This document shows positions 1 to 34,264 of a DNA stretch of 64,000 bases, in pieces. Origin of the DNA: Alviniconcha marisindica (taxonomy: Eukaryota; Mollusca; Gastropoda; Provannidae); assembly GCA_018857735.1 (NCBI GenBank), contig JABMCL010000667.1, positions 381,001-445,000 of the forward strand, read 5' to 3'. The stretch's first letter is position 1. Each line of letters begins with the position of its first letter. The position numbers and the translations under genes are program-made. The notes under the pieces were generated by a model. It saw only the letters and a list, made by a program, of their open reading frames with translations, was not told where the DNA came from and did not search any database.

Positions 1-67
1 GTGTGTGTGCATGTGCATGTATGCATGCATGTATATGTGAAGAGTTGCCTTCCTTGTGTGTATGTGG

Positions 68-70
<3 letters not shown>

Positions 71-121
<51 letters not shown>
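71..121. repeat. (GT)n microsatellite
   Basis: About 25 GT units inside the first partial intron. A near-identical ~30-bp block ending in gtgaagagttgccttccttg flanks it on both sides (37-56 and 152-171), so the run sits within a small duplication. Confidence 0.95.
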
Positions 122-123
<2 letters not shown>

Positions 124-289
124 ATGTGCATGTATGCATGCATATAATATGTGAAGAGTTGCCTTCCTTGCTGCTCTGTCAAGTGAATGTAGAGGAATTG
201 GTTATTGATTTGTATCTTAGGTTTTGGCCCATTTAAGTGTTTGCGAGGTCGTTTTTATGTGCCATATGTAAATTTTCATGCACTCGTTC

Positions 290-352
290 ATTTTTTCGTT
301 CATTCACTCATTCATTCGTTCATTCATTCATTCATTCATTTATTTGTTCATT
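290..352. repeat. (TTCA)n microsatellite before the first exon
   Basis: Imperfect tetranucleotide run about 20 bases ahead of the 375 acceptor. Confidence 0.9.
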
Positions 353-374
353 CAAACTGTGTCGGTGGTGGCAG

Positions 375-22271
<21,897 letters not shown>

Positions 22272-22569
22272 TAGCGATCAGACATTAATCATGCCTGGAG
22301 AAGAATGATGTTCCTATGCACGCATCAGCAGCACAATCCTGCCAAAAACAGAGAAGAAAAATGCTCAATGTTTTGCTTCAGACCAGTGTTTGTGCACACT
22401 ATTCAAAGCTGTGGTTTTGACGGCCAAAGTTGTATTGTGAAGAAGCGGTTTGGGCAGGTTTTGGTCTGAATTCTGATTTGAGAAGCAGTCTCATTTCGCT
22501 GTTAGGGCTTCTAACTCCTCATGGCCACGGTTGTTGACTGGCTGCTCCAGTAGGTAGCTCTGTCTGACT
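22272..22569 (+). other. PIK3C2A/B: Proximal 3' UTR of PIK3C2
   Basis: Non-repetitive sequence directly after the TAG stop, with no splice signal or coding pattern visible. No canonical AATAAA occurs nearby; the first one I can find on this strand is at 26807-26812, so either the UTR is several kilobases long and runs through minisatellites, or a variant poly(A) signal is used. Confidence 0.5.
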
Positions 22570-22700
22570 GCAGCCTTTCACCCCTTGTGCTCTTTGCCCT
22601 TTGCCCCCTTGTGCCCTTTGCCCTTTCACTCCATTTGCTCTTTGACCCCTTGTGCCCTTGGCCCCTTGCCCCTTGTGCCCTTGTGCCCTTTGCCCCTTCA
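22570..22700. repeat. CCTTTG/CCCTTGTG short tandem repeat
   Basis: About ten 12-14-bp units of the form cttgtgccctttgccc, in the 3' UTR or downstream region of PIK3C2. Confidence 0.9.
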
Positions 22701-22784
22701 CCTATTGATTCTTACAAAGCATTTTCACCATATGTTTGTTCAGTGGTCGCTGCGCGGACCCTCAGTTAGAGAGAGCCTGCCCTG

Positions 22785-22940
22785 GAAGGTCATGTCATGG
22801 ACTGTGTACCTGTTGTACAAGGCCATGGACTGTGTACCTGTTGTACAAAGCCATGGACTGTGTACCTGTTGTACAGAGCCATGGACTGTGTACCTGTTGT
22901 ACACAAGCCATGGACTGTGTACCTGTTGTACAAAACCCCT
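22785..22940. repeat. 28-bp minisatellite
   Basis: Five to six copies of catggactgtgtacctgttg plus tacaaagc. Confidence 0.93.
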
Positions 22941-23049
22941 GGGAATGCAATTGCTCTGCTAGTGCTGCAATATGTACAGTGGTCCTTGTCCCAAGTTACC
23001 CCTTCGCTGTAGTGGAGATGCTGTGTTGTATGTTTGCATTCTTGCTGTG

Positions 23050-23320
23050 TGCAGTGTGTGTGTGTGTGTCTACAGTGTGTGCATCTACGCTGTTTGCACT
23101 GACAATTTGTGTATCTACCGTGTGTGCATCTACAGTTTGTGTATCTACAGTGTGTGTTATCTATGGCATGTATATCTATAGTGTGTGTATCTGTGGTTTG
23201 TGTATCAACAGTGTGTGTGTTTACAGTGTGTGTATCTACAGTGTGTGTGTTTACAGTGTGTGTATCAACAGCGTGTGTGTTTACAGTGTGTGTGTCAACA
23301 GCGTACGTGTCTGTAGCCCA
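23050..23320. repeat. ~15-bp minisatellite, TGTGTGTATCTACAG type
   Basis: About 17 imperfect units, a microsatellite-like array with an added CTACAG or CAACAG block. Confidence 0.9.
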
Positions 23321-23544
23321 CAGAGCGTGAAGGAACATCCCTGCGAGGTTTCCTGTCTGATGAATGCCTGGTTTTACTGGTGCCAGTGTGAAGTGGTGGC
23401 CATCTATGTTTTTAGCGGTCTGGTTGTCTCCACGTGTGCATTGGTTTTCTTCCCTCGCCGCAAAAATGGGGGTTTACGATGAAACTTTGCACATGTTTTG
23501 TATTGTCTGGTGCACGATTGAAGTAAGTGTTCTTTTCAAATGTT

Positions 23545-23578
23545 TTTTGGGGGGTGGGGGGGGGGGGGGGGGGGGGGG
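23545..23578. repeat. Poly-G tract
   Basis: About 30 G with a single T; one of several long G tracts on this strand (also 29992-30012, 31759-31804, 33069-33085). Confidence 0.95.
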
Positions 23579-23639
23579 TTCAGCCACTTATTTCATTTGG
23601 AGAAAGAAAACTGAGGAACTTTTCCAGTATTTTTAGCCA

Positions 23640-24140
23640 GTGCAGTATTAGGGTCTTGATGGTGTTCGACTGTGCCTAGCTGTGCTAGTGTTAGGATGTT
23701 GATGGTGTTTGTGCCGAGCTGTGCTAGTGTTAGGATGTTGATGGTGTTTGTGCCGAGCTGTGCTGGTGTTAGGATGTTGACAGTGTTTGACTGTGCCAAA
23801 CTGTGCTAGTGTTAGGATGTTGATGGTGTTTGTGCCAAGCTGTGCTGGTGTTAGGATGTTGATGGTGTTGACTGGGCCAAGCTGTACTGGTGTTAGGATG
23901 TTGATGGTGTTGACTGGGCCAAGCTGTACTGGTGTTAGGATGTTGATGGTGTTGACTGGGCCAAGCTGTACTGGTGTTAGGATGTTGATGGTGTTGACTG
24001 GGCCAAGCTGTACTGGTGTTAGGATGTTGATGGTGTTGACTGGGCCAAGCTGTACTGGTGTTAGGATGTTGATGGTATTGACTGGGCCAAGCTGTACTGG
24101 TGTTAGGATGTTGATGGTGTTGACTGGGCCAAGCTGTACA
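23640..24140. repeat. 39-42-bp minisatellite
   Basis: About 12 copies of ctgtactggtgttaggatgt plus tgatggtgttgactgggccaag in shorter form at the left and longer form at the right. Confidence 0.95.
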
Positions 24141-24734
24141 GTTAAAAGCTGCGGCCAGTCTGCATATTGCAGCCTCCTTTAAAGACTGAAACAGCCGTTG
24201 TGGCTCACCGGCCTTTTGTTGGGGTTCTTTTACCATCAGTCTTGCCACAGAGCTGGCCGGAAAATTTCAAACTGCGTTTGTAGTTGCAGTTCTTTTCTTC
24301 CGATTTCTTTTGCAAGGAAGGAATCCATTTGTTGGCCCCATCAGGATCAGTGATGTGTAGTTATTTTGATGTCATTTTTTTGATGTTCCTGGACGTTTTG
24401 TTTGTGGTAGTTCCCCTAGTGCACCCTGATATGGTGCTGTCATCCAGTATAGAACCGTCTTGTGTAGATTCTTTGCACACGTTTTAAACCGAAAGAAGTC
24501 AGTAGCTCGCTTTTTGAGTTAGAACCAGTGGTGTTTTTATAAGACAGGGTGGCCATGTTGAATTTGAAAGCCAGTATTTGACTGTGGATGTGTTTGTGCC
24601 TGCATCCTTTTGTGAGGAGGACGAAATAAGCATGTCTTTCGCTGGGTGCCCACATTGCCGCTTTGTTTTTATTGATTTTTATTGACTGTTCATGTCAGAG
24701 TGTGGGGGTTTGTTCTTCAGTCAGTGAGCAGTTT

Positions 24735-25110
24735 GCTTGTGTGTATCTCACCCCAGTGGATGTTCTTGTGTGTATCTCACCCCAGTGGGTGTTCTTGTGT
24801 GTAGCTCACCCCAATGGGAGTTCTTGTGTGTAGCTCACCCCAGTGGGTGTTCTTGTGTGTATCTCACCCCAGTGGGTGTTCTTGTGTGTAGCTCACCCCA
24901 ATGGGCAGTTTGCTTGTGTGTATCTCACCCCAGTGGGTGTTCTTGTGTGTATCTCACCCCAGTGGGTGTTCTTGTGTGTATCTCACCCCAGTGGATGTTC
25001 TTGTGTGTATCTCACCCCAGTGGGTGTTCTTGTGTGTATCTCACCCCAATGGGCAGTTTGCTTGTGTGTATCTCACCCCAGTGGGTGTTCTTGTGTGTAT
25101 CTCCCTCATG
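24735..25110. repeat. 29-bp minisatellite
   Basis: About 13 copies of gtgtatctcaccccagtggg plus tgttcttgt; some units read gtgtagctcac. Confidence 0.95.
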
Positions 25111-25514
25111 TGGGTAATGTCTGTAACTGTATGCTCCTGTTGTTGGTGGAGGCGTTGCTGTCAGCAGAGTCACGCTGGGACCATGAGTTGCATCATGGGT
25201 TTGTTCCGGTGGCCCCCTCCCTCCCTCCCTCCTCCCTCCCTCTCTGTGTTCTGCCTGTGTCAGTACACTGGCATGCAGCATAGTTTTGTTTTATATGCTG
25301 TTTGTATATTCTCTTTGGAAATGACAACTATTCCTCATCTTTTTTTCTTCTTTTTTGAAGCGTGTAATTTTCAGTTTTAAATTTTGCTTCGTGGAGGGTT
25401 TGGTTATTTATTTTTACGTCTTCTGATCAATTTCTCTCTCTCCCTTTTTTCTTCTTCTTTTTACATGGACTACCTTACACCGTTACACTACATGTGCATT
25501 ATTTTTTCCACTGT

Positions 25515-25850
25515 TTTTTTTAATACTGGAGTCCTACACCAAGCGGTGATCATTGCCTGCCAGTCGTCAGCTGTTTTTTTAATACTGGAGTCCTACACCA
25601 AGCGGTGATCATTGCCTGCCAGTCGTCAGCCTCTGCAGTGGATCACAAAGGGAAACGACCTCGTCACCGTTCTGTGTCCCAGACTGTCAGACAATCTGTT
25701 AACAGTGCCAGGGTGGTCAGCATGCCTGCAAACAAGATGGAACAGTTTAGAGACAATGGCCACATCACCGCGCTGTGTCCCAGCCGTCCGACAATGTGCC
25801 AATGGTGCCAGGGTGGTCGGCTTGCCTGCAAGCAAGATGGAACAGTTTAG
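25515..25850. repeat. Two small tandem duplications
   Basis: A ~59-bp unit (ctggagtcctacaccaagcg) occurs twice at 25523-25632, and a ~100-bp unit ending caagatggaacagtttag occurs twice at 25650-25850. Confidence 0.85.
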
Positions 25851-26484
25851 AAACTCCTGTTCTGCCTTGACACTTTTAACATCCCCAAAGGCAGACTGTC
25901 AGTTCGGTGAAGTGATGCAGAGGTGGAAGACATTTAGTGGACTGTGGCAGAGGTTAGGCCGTAGTTGCTGCTTGGAGTAGGCATGGCAGTATATTTATAC
26001 TTTGTGATTGCCATTTAGAGTGTTGTTGTTTTAAATGTGCAGAAAGACCACAGTAGTTGGACTATTTTTTTAGAAGTATATTTTATTATCATGTTTTCTG
26101 GAGTATATATTACAGTTTTTTTATATTCTTTTGTTTCGAAGCCCCAGGTCAGTCAGGTTTTTTAATGGCTGTGGACATCTGCTGCTGATGTCAGTGCTTG
26201 CTGCACAGCATTGCTGTAGCACTTTGACTGTTAAAGAGTTGGCGGACTGAAGGTACGCCCTGCACAAATATCAATCCTTCCGACTGCTGCTGTATTTTGC
26301 TTTCGGACCCTTCAGCACTCTGCGCGGCTATGCGCTACGCTGGTGTTTTTTATGTTCAGACGTTTTGGTTGCCGCACTATTTAAAACTTTGTGCAGCATT
26401 CATGTTTTGTGGAAACATCTTTTGGATAATTTATGCTGCTCATCTGGAATAGCTGAAGGTAACTTTGAATGTGTGTGCTTGTTT

Positions 26485-26532
26485 GTGTGTGTGTGTGCGT
26501 GTGTGTGTAGTGTAGTGTAGTATGTGTGTGTG

Positions 26533-26580
<48 letters not shown>

Positions 26581-26605
26581 TGTGTAATGTGTGTGTGTGT
26601 GTTTG
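26485..26605. repeat. (GT)n microsatellite with TAGTGTAG interruptions
   Basis: Long GT run in intergenic sequence. Confidence 0.95.
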
Positions 26606-26806
26606 ATGGTTGGGTGGGCAAGGTGGGGGCAGCATGTATCCTGTACTATTTGGGGGTTGTTCATGTTGTGTAACAGGTAGCATACAAATGTAAATAAGAT
26701 ATAATATGCCAACCTTGCGACACACAGACACTGAAGCAAGTAGACCAAGCAACAAACAACATGATCAACAAGTGAACATAATGTCAAAGCCACACAAAGT
26801 TATTAG

Positions 26807-26812
26807 AATAAA
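26807..26812 (+). terminator. First AATAAA after the PIK3C2 stop
   Basis: Canonical poly(A) hexamer 4.5 kb after the stop codon. It is only a candidate cleavage signal; nothing else marks a transcript end here. Confidence 0.2.
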
Positions 26813-26895
26813 ATATATCGGGGAACATGAATGCATGCTAGAATTGCAAGTGTTTCTCTAGTTTTTATGTTTTATCCCCTTGTGATGCCAGTCAC

Positions 26896-27072
26896 ACTCC
26901 TCACATAGTTCAGGAGCTGAGTGAGAGTCGAGGTGGCCGTCCCGGGCTGTCCGTCCTAACGAGCCTTCTGGTTTCTGTGGATGTAAAGAATTATTGAACT
27001 GTGCTTTGGCATTGGTCTCAGCTTGTCCCTAATATGTCAGCTGACATCTGAGGACATTAAGCATCACTTCAT
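26896..27072 (-). mobile_element. Interspersed repeat R1, copy 2
   Basis: Full-length inverse of the 2554-2732 copy, containing gtccgtcctaacgagccttc and aatatgtcagctgacatctg. Confidence 0.8.
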
Positions 27073-28280
27073 CAGTCACACTCCTTTCAGTGAATCTTTG
27101 CAGAAAGATTGATGAACTGTTGCACCACTTGCAATTTTGTTAGGTGCAGTTTTAATTTATGGGCAAGCAGTCATTCTGGTGAACTGTGGTCCAACCATCA
27201 GTTCTTTTTTCTTTCCAATTTTAATCAGTGTAATTCTTTTTTTGTTACAATTTTTGTGGCCTACAATTTTGACACATATTCAATGTGACCTTTGTCAGCT
27301 GATGTTTTGCAATGTTGAAGCATAATTTTTGTGGCTTTTGTGTGAGTTTGCTGTATGAGTTCATTCATGATATATGTGTATGTATTCTCATATCTGCCAG
27401 TAGTTCAGAGAAAATGTTCTTTGAAAAATATATGTGTCATTTGTATGTAAACAACACAAAAACCTGTCATTTGTAGTACATTTTACAGACAGTGTACAAG
27501 TACATTTTAAAATTTAGCCTAGGCAGTGTAAAAAGTATACATGTTTACATATTAATCTGGGATTTATCATAAGTTGCTCATCTGTGATTTTTTGTACAAG
27601 TTTGTGGTCAGGCAGTTGTGTGTATTTCCTTTTTTCAGTTTTCTTCCTATTTACCTCTTGCCTTTTTCTTCTCTTTTGACCCCTTTTTTAGTCTTTTTTA
27701 AACCAGCTGTGCCAGTTAGTCACAATGAATGCTCAATCGATTGTCAAGAGTTTTGAATCTGGGTTTGATTTATGCAGAGTTCCCCTGAAGTCATTATATT
27801 CGCATGGATCCCATTTTGTTGAGTTCAGGTCAGTTTAAGTTCAGTTCAAGATGGTATCCATGCGCTTGGAAAAGCCCATATGTGCTCTACCCTGTCTCTC
27901 AGAAGTTTCCCCAGCGTTGCCTTGGAAACAGTTCCAATGTTCATCTGACTGACGATGGCCCTCTCTCGTCCTTTCAGAGAAGATCGTTTAGCATTTCCTC
28001 TTTCCACGCCTCTCTCCTCCAGGTGATTGATGGTGTGATGTCCTTGGATTTGTGCCCGCTTTGTACCATTTTGTGATCTGATTCACAGTCTTAAGCAGAG
28101 CTCTAGTCTCTTGGTAGCCAGTACATGTTAGAGGCTGGCCTCAGTGATATCCTGCTCTGGCAGCAGCTAAGGTGGCGCTGAAGACACCTTAAAGAGTGGG
28201 CTTTGGAGTCAGGTGTTGGTTTTTTGATTGGAGGCTGCATCGCACAAAAGCACTGTGGCCTGGATAAGTGCTTTTAAATC
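27073..28280. other. Unique intergenic sequence
   Basis: AT-rich sequence without arrays, recognised mobile elements or coding support. The longest open frame (27804-28076) shows no recognisable domain. Confidence 0.6.
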
Positions 28281-28282
28281 AA

Positions 28283-28860
28283 GGTTCCAAGGGTCCTTAC
28301 AGGTGCTTACAAGTACTTTCAAACTGAATTTGCCAAGTAAGGCCTTACAAGTCCTTATATCTGCATCACGGTCCTTACAAGTCTAGCTAATACGAAAAAT
28401 GCACATGGGTATTACAAAAAGCTTCTCATTTTTCCAAGTCAGCGACACTGGATGGTTCCACACATTTACTGACTTTCAAAATCGTTCGGACATAGGTTGA
28501 GATGATGTCTGAAGCAGACGATGCTTTCCTTCATGTTCATTTAGATCACATGCAGCCGAAATCACGGTCACAGGATTACGCGATAACTTCCAGGTCAGCC
28601 ATTTGGCTGCAAAATTCCAACCTTAGCTAACAGCAAAGATGTCGACAAAATGTTCGTTCCAAGACCGTTGGCTAAAGGACAGTGCATACCAGGAGTGGGT
28701 TCTAAAAGATAAACTGGACAAAACACTATGCTCGATGCTCGGCATGTGAAATTCGGCTCATTTTTTGTGTTCCTTACTGTTGTGATGGTCCTTACAAAAT
28801 CTAATATTGGTCCTTACAAGTCTTTGTAAGGTCCTTATTTGGCTCTAGTCCAAGTCCCTG
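28283..28860. mobile_element. Possible TIR element with repeated GGTCCTTACAAGTC
   Basis: Ends ggttccaagggtccttacag (left) and, inverted, ggttcccagggacttggac (right) are related. Several ggtccttacaagtc copies lie at both ends. No target duplication found, so the boundaries are tentative. Confidence 0.35.
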
Positions 28861-28939
28861 GGAACCATGTTTTTTAAGGTCTTGCCTTGTAGTAAACACA
28901 CTGTTACATTTGTACCAGGTAACAAGTTCTGCGTTGGAT

Positions 28940-29590
28940 AAGTGGTACTCCATTCTTTGTAGTTGGAAGTTGTACATAAAGCGCGCTCACAGGGACAAAC
29001 AGTTCATTCTTTGTAGTTGGAAGTTGTACATAAAGCGCTGTCACAGGGACAAACAGTTCATTCTTTGTAGCTGGAAGTTGTACATAAAGCGCTGTCACAG
29101 GGACAAACAGTTCATTCTTTGTAGTTGGAAGTTGTACATAAAGCGCTGTCACAGGGACAAACAGTTCATTCTTTGTAGGTGGAAGTTGTACATAAAGCGC
29201 TGTCACAGGGACAAACAGTTCATTCTTTGTAGTTGGAAGTTGTACATAAAGCGCTGTCACAGGGACAAACAGTTCATTCTTTGTAGTTGGAAGTTGTACA
29301 TAAAGCGCTCTCACGGGGACAAACGGTTCATTCTTTGTAGCTGGAAGTTGTATACTGTACAAAACACTGTGCCCTGTGCATGCAAGCCTTCATCTTCGTA
29401 GAATTTGGAAGTTGTATAATGTATAAAAAGGCTGTGTCCTGGATGAACAGTCCGTCAGTCTTATGTAGATGGCAGTTGTATATAGTGTATGAAAACAGGG
29501 CATCGTGGATACACGCACCTTCATTCTTACATAGATGGCAGTTGTATATAATGTATAAAAACTCTGTATCGTGGATACGCAAGCTTTCAT
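28940..29590. repeat. 54-bp minisatellite with a diverged ~60-bp tail array
   Basis: Eight near-identical units starting cattctttgtagttggaagt (28948-29360), followed by four diverged units built on the same ggaagttgtataatgtataa theme to about 29590. Confidence 0.93.
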
Positions 29591-29599
29591 TGGCGGGTG

Positions 29600-29980
29600 C
29601 TCCTTCAGGTGGTCGCTAAGTCGATCCCACTGACTGTGCTATTGTGTGATGCTGGCTGCAGAGGAAGAGGGATGTGGAGCTTATTCTAGGGCACCATGGT
29701 TTCCTGACCCAGGTAGACAAATGTGCAGGGGTCAGAGGGTAATGTGCAGCCTCCTTTTGGCAGCGGCGGTTCATTGGTGATCGCCAGCAGCGGCGCGCTG
29801 TGCACTGATCAGCTGTCTTTCATGGCGTGCTTACTGATTGTTTGCACTATTGACAACTGGGCATTTTTGTTTGTTTTTTTGTCTGTGCTTGTGTTTGAAT
29901 TTTTACGTAGAACGTCATTTAGTTTTAAGTTCTAGCCACCGTAGGTTTTAGTTGCTTTTCTTCTACTCTTCTTCTCTTTG
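29600..29980. other. Unique intergenic sequence
   Basis: Nothing recognisable apart from the poly-G tract that begins at 29992. Confidence 0.5.
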
Positions 29981-30079
29981 GCAGGGTGATTTGGGGGGGG
30001 GGGGGGGGGGGGGTTAGGCGTCTTGGAGTGTATAGTTGAGAACCACTGTCTGTAGTTCCAAGGAGCTGCTTTGTCTGAT

Positions 30080-30310
30080 CATTGACAACTTCCAAGTTTA
30101 TTAGGTTTGTCTTGATCAGTTGTGATGAACTTATATATATATATATTTATTCACAGCTCTTTGTCATGGCCTGTGTTTATTTGATGATTGGAGCGATTCA
30201 GTTTGCAACGAGTGATGTGATTGGTTGAACGGTTGAGCTGCTCTGGGCTGGACGTTTGGTCAGCTCACCCTTCCATTGGTTGGACCAGCCTGGATCAGAT
30301 AAAGTGCTGG
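30080..30310. repeat. Interspersed repeat R3, copy 1
   Basis: Shares about 200 bp with 33930-34175, including ttattcacagctctttgtca and ggttgagctgctctgggctg. A TA run is inserted at 30133-30147. Confidence 0.8.
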
Positions 30311-30479
30311 TGGTGTGCCCAGTTCAGGGGACGTTCAGCTGAGTGACGTGTGCGAAAGCAGGACTGATTTTCCCGCTTGCTGGCTTGCGTTGGGTGCATG
30401 TCTGCTACTGCCAGGTTTGATTGAACTGAAAGAGGACAGTGCAGTGCGGCTGTGGTGACCGAAGTCTTGCTTGTTGGCT

Positions 30480-31495
30480 TGATTCAGGTGTGCGTCTGCC
30501 CCTGCCTGGGTTTGACTGAACTGAAACAACAGTGTGGTGCAGCTGCGGTGACCAAAACTTTGGCTTGATTGAACTGAAACTGGACATTGCGGTGCAGCTG
30601 CGGTGACCAAAAGTTTGGCTTGATTGAACTGAAACTGGACATTGCGGTGCAGCTGCGGTGACCAAACGTTTGGCTTGATTGAACTGAAACTGGACATTGC
30701 GGTGCAGCTGCGGTGACCAAAAGTTTGGCTTGATTGAACTGAAACTGGACATTGCGGTGCAGCTGCGGTGACCAAAAGTTTGGCGTGATTGAACTGAAAC
30801 TGGACATTGCGGTGCAGCTGCGGTGACCAAACGTTTGGCTTGATTGAACTGAAACTGGACATTGCGGTGCAGCTGCGGTGACCAAACGTTTGGCTTGATT
30901 GAACTGAAACTGGACATTGCGGTGCAGCTGCGGTGACCAAAAGTTTGGCTTGATTGAACTGAAACTGGACATTGCGGTGCAGCTGCGGTGACCAAAAGTT
31001 TGGCTTGATTGAACTGAAACTGGACATTGCGGTGCAGCTGCGGTGACCAAAAGTTTGGCGTGATTGAACTGAAACTGGACATTGCGGTGCAGCTGCGGTG
31101 ACCAAACGTTTGGCTTGATTGAACTGAAACTGGACATTGCGGTGCAGCTGCGGTGACCAAACGTTTGGCTTGATTGAACTGAAACTGGACATTGCGGTGC
31201 AGCTGCGGTGACCAAACGTTTGGCTTGATTGAACTGAAACTGGACATTGCGGTGCAGCTGCGGTGACCAAACGTTTGGCTTGATTGAACTGAAACTGGAC
31301 ATTGCGGTGCAGCTGCGGTGACCAAACGTTTGGCTTGATTGAACTGAAACTGGACATTGCGGTGCAGCTGCGGTGACCAAACGTTTGGCTTGATTGAACT
31401 GAAACTGGACATTGCGGTGCAGCTGCGGTGACCAAACGTTTGGCTTGATTGAACTGAAACTGGACATTGCGGTGCAGCTGCGGTGACCAAAAGTG
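30480..31495. repeat. 55-bp minisatellite
   Basis: About 18 units of tggcttgattgaactgaaac plus tggacattgcggtgcagctg and cggtgaccaaacgtt. The array is highly homogeneous, with an aaagtt/aacgtt dimorphism. Three units make 55 codons, so all minus-strand frames stay open for over 320 codons. Confidence 0.96.
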
Positions 31496-31758
31496 CATCA
31501 GTGCACTCCCTGTCTCTCTGTTACCCACAACTGGCATGCCTATGCGTGCCTGAAAGCCACGCTCCCCTGCTGGTTTTAACATTCATTTCACACACAGGTG
31601 TTCTGACCTTGATGCGCTGACACCTGTGATATTTATATGGTGTAATGTGATACGGTTCCAGATCGACACTTCGTGGCAAAAAGCTTTAACTTTGCGGTGA
31701 ACACCCAGTGAAAATGCTGTGCCAGCCAGGTTTCACTTTTTGAGGCCAGTGCATCGTG

Positions 31759-31804
31759 GGGGGGGGGGGGGGGGGGGGGGGGGGGTGGGGGGGGGGGGGG
31801 GGGG
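31759..31804. repeat. 46-bp G tract
   Basis: G run broken by one T and, at its end, one A; the longest homopolymer in the window. Confidence 0.95.
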
Positions 31805-32423
31805 AGGGTCTATGTGTACATGGGGCGTATGAGTAAAGAGCGTGATCAGACCGCAAGGTGGAGTGGAGGGTTTGTTGGAGTCCAGTCTGCTCTCACAGCA
31901 CCTGCAGTGAAGGGGCGCTGACAGTCTTAGTCGGCAGCAGCATCAGTGATTCTGGATGCCAAGGACATGTCAAGGACAGGCCAAGGACATGCAGTGGAGC
32001 CCGTGCTGAGAGACCAGGCGGCGTGAGAGACCACTGAAGACCACTTTTCTGATCCCCTTTCCCACGTACAGCCATGGAGGTGACCCCCTCACCAAAACCA
32101 CCTGCCTTCTGAAATTTGCGTGTTGACGTTTAGGGTAGTCGTTGACCAGGGGTGCTTGTACAGGTGTTCTTCTTTTTGTTGTTGTTGAGGTGTCCATTGC
32201 AGAAGTCTTATTTCCCTGATTTTTATCTCAAGGCACACTGGTTTTTGACATGGGAAAAATCACTGCTTCCCAGGCAGAAATTTACATTAATTGAACAAGC
32301 TGAAAATGATTGGTTGGGTTATCAAAATGTGTCAGATTACATCGGATTTGATCTTTTGATGCCTCTGAAGTGTTGTTGTGGCTAAGGATTGACTTCCTGA
32401 CTGATTTTATGACTGCCAACGCC

Positions 32424-32530
32424 CAGCCTTAACCTGATCATTACAGTTACTGATGATGTCATTTAGTGTCATTATAGGTACTGATGACATCATTTAGCGT
32501 CATTATAGTTATTGATGACGTCATTTAGTG
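32424..32530. repeat. Triple ~36-bp repeat carrying CRE-like palindromes
   Basis: Three units of tgatgaYRtcatttagYgtc type. The third holds a perfect TGACGTCA (32516-32523); the others hold TGACATCA and TGATGTCA. Confidence 0.8.
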
Positions 32531-32849
32531 TCCTGACATGACCTGTTAACAACTTGTTCTCTTCCAATCACATCCTCGGATCCTACTCTGATTAGAATTG
32601 TGGCAGCCTCCAGATTCACTTTATGTAGGTTATATGTAAGCCATATATGTATAGTCTGACAGTTCAGTTACCGACGCCATTACGTCAGTGAAGCTAGAAG
32701 AGTTGTAGCTGTAAGGGAAGGAGCAGTGGATGTTGAACTGACAAAGGTCTGCATGGAGAGTGTCCGATTATCCACATAGCGTTGTGGTGAATAACCAGGA
32801 CGGTCAAGCCCCCAGCCACCCTAAAAACCAACCAGCTGGGGTCTTAAAT

Positions 32850-32990
32850 GGTGTGTGTGTGTGCGTGTGCATGTGTGTGTGTGTGTGCATGCATGTGAGT
32901 GTGTGTGTGTGGTTGGTGTGTGTGTGTGCGGTTGGTATGTGTGTGTGTGTGTGTGTGTGTGGTTTGTATGTGTGTGTGTGTGTGTGTAGG
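32850..32990. repeat. (GT)n-rich microsatellite
   Basis: Interrupted GT runs with GGTTGGT spacers. Confidence 0.9.
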
Positions 32991-33279
32991 GGTGGTGGTT
33001 ACTGTACTGATTTCTCAACCACAGCAGAATGTGGGATGCACAATCTGAATGCAGACTTTTGTCAGCTTGGGGGGGGGGGGGGGGGTTCTTGCATTGCTGG
33101 AACTCTGTGGAAGGTGCCATTTCCTTACCAGCATGACGGCTGCCGTTTCTGAAGAGTGGTCGTTGTAGAAGGGTGGCTTCTCTCTACTGTTTGATAGTGT
33201 TTTTTTCTAAGCTTTTGGATACAGTTATTGTGAAGCGATTGTAATGCTGATGATGCCAGTGTCAGTTTTGTGAGAGGTT

Positions 33280-33480
33280 GCTGGAAGCGGCGCGTCTAAA
33301 CCGTACAGGCACTGCACTCTGGATGAAGTGATGAGGGTTTGAATCCTACTTAGTCACCACCACTTCTTGCTACTCTCTCCCTGGCCTCAGGGTGGTGGAC
33401 TGAGCATCTAGTCCTGCACAGGTGAACATCCCACGTTCTACAGGTGTGCGCTTGTTAGTGAAGCCATAGCAGCAGGAAAA
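33280..33480 (+). mobile_element. tRNA-derived SINE
   Basis: Head contains gcgcgtctaaaccgtacagg and a B-box-like GGGTTTGAATCC near 33337, followed by a body with no coding capacity. Confidence 0.5.
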
Positions 33481-33929
33481 ATAGTGTCCCGGCAAATTTC
33501 AGTGGCAGTTCTAATACTAGGGATTCTTACACAGGAGCGTGTACATGCGTGTAGCTAACTGGGGTGAAGAAGTATTTGAAAGTAAAGAAAAAAGTGCAAC
33601 CACTGCCTCTTTCGTGTTCAGCCATTATTCTGACCAGCTCATTGTGCATCTGGGATGACAGACCAGTTCATTTCAATTTATTTACATGTCACAGAAACCA
33701 GACTAGTGATGATGACTGTGCTTAAAATGTTTGAACACGATCATGCAGAAAAAGTGAAAGAAAATCTGCAATTAGACAATAGTTTCTTCAGATGGTGGTC
33801 AGAAATAGATGATTAAGTAGATTCCCAGAGTGCAGAAGCCGCCTCCATGATCAAAATCCTACTTGCTATGGGCTTTTAGGGAATTTCAGACTGTTAACGT
33901 GCCATTGCAATCTCACATCTGGCAGTGGA

Positions 33930-34175
33930 AGACACGTTTATTAGCTTCATCTTGACCAGTTGTGATGAGCTTATGTTTATTCACAGCTCTTTGTCATGCC
34001 CCGTGTTTATTTGATGATTGGAGCAAATGAATGAAACTATTGTGACCCCCACCCCGCAGTTTGCTACAAATGATGTGATTGGTCGAACGGTTGAGCTGCT
34101 CTGGGCTGGACGTTTGGTCAGCTCACCCTTCACCTTGTTGGACCAGCCTGGATCAAATAAACCAGCATTTACTCT
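33930..34175. repeat. Interspersed repeat R3, copy 2
   Basis: Second copy of the 30080-30310 element, with a ~30-bp insertion (34021-34060) relative to it. Confidence 0.8.
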
Positions 34176-34199
34176 TCACCTGCCTGCTTTTCTCAGGGA

Positions 34200-34203
34200 G
34201 TGC

Positions 34204-34264
<61 letters not shown>

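Noticed and set aside
27804..28076. 90-codon frame in unique intergenic sequence
   Set aside because: Composition like surrounding non-coding DNA; no motif recognised.
30335..31582. Overlapping minus-strand frames of 327-415 codons
   Set aside because: 55-bp repeat with no stop in any minus frame; the protein cycles through the same three peptides.
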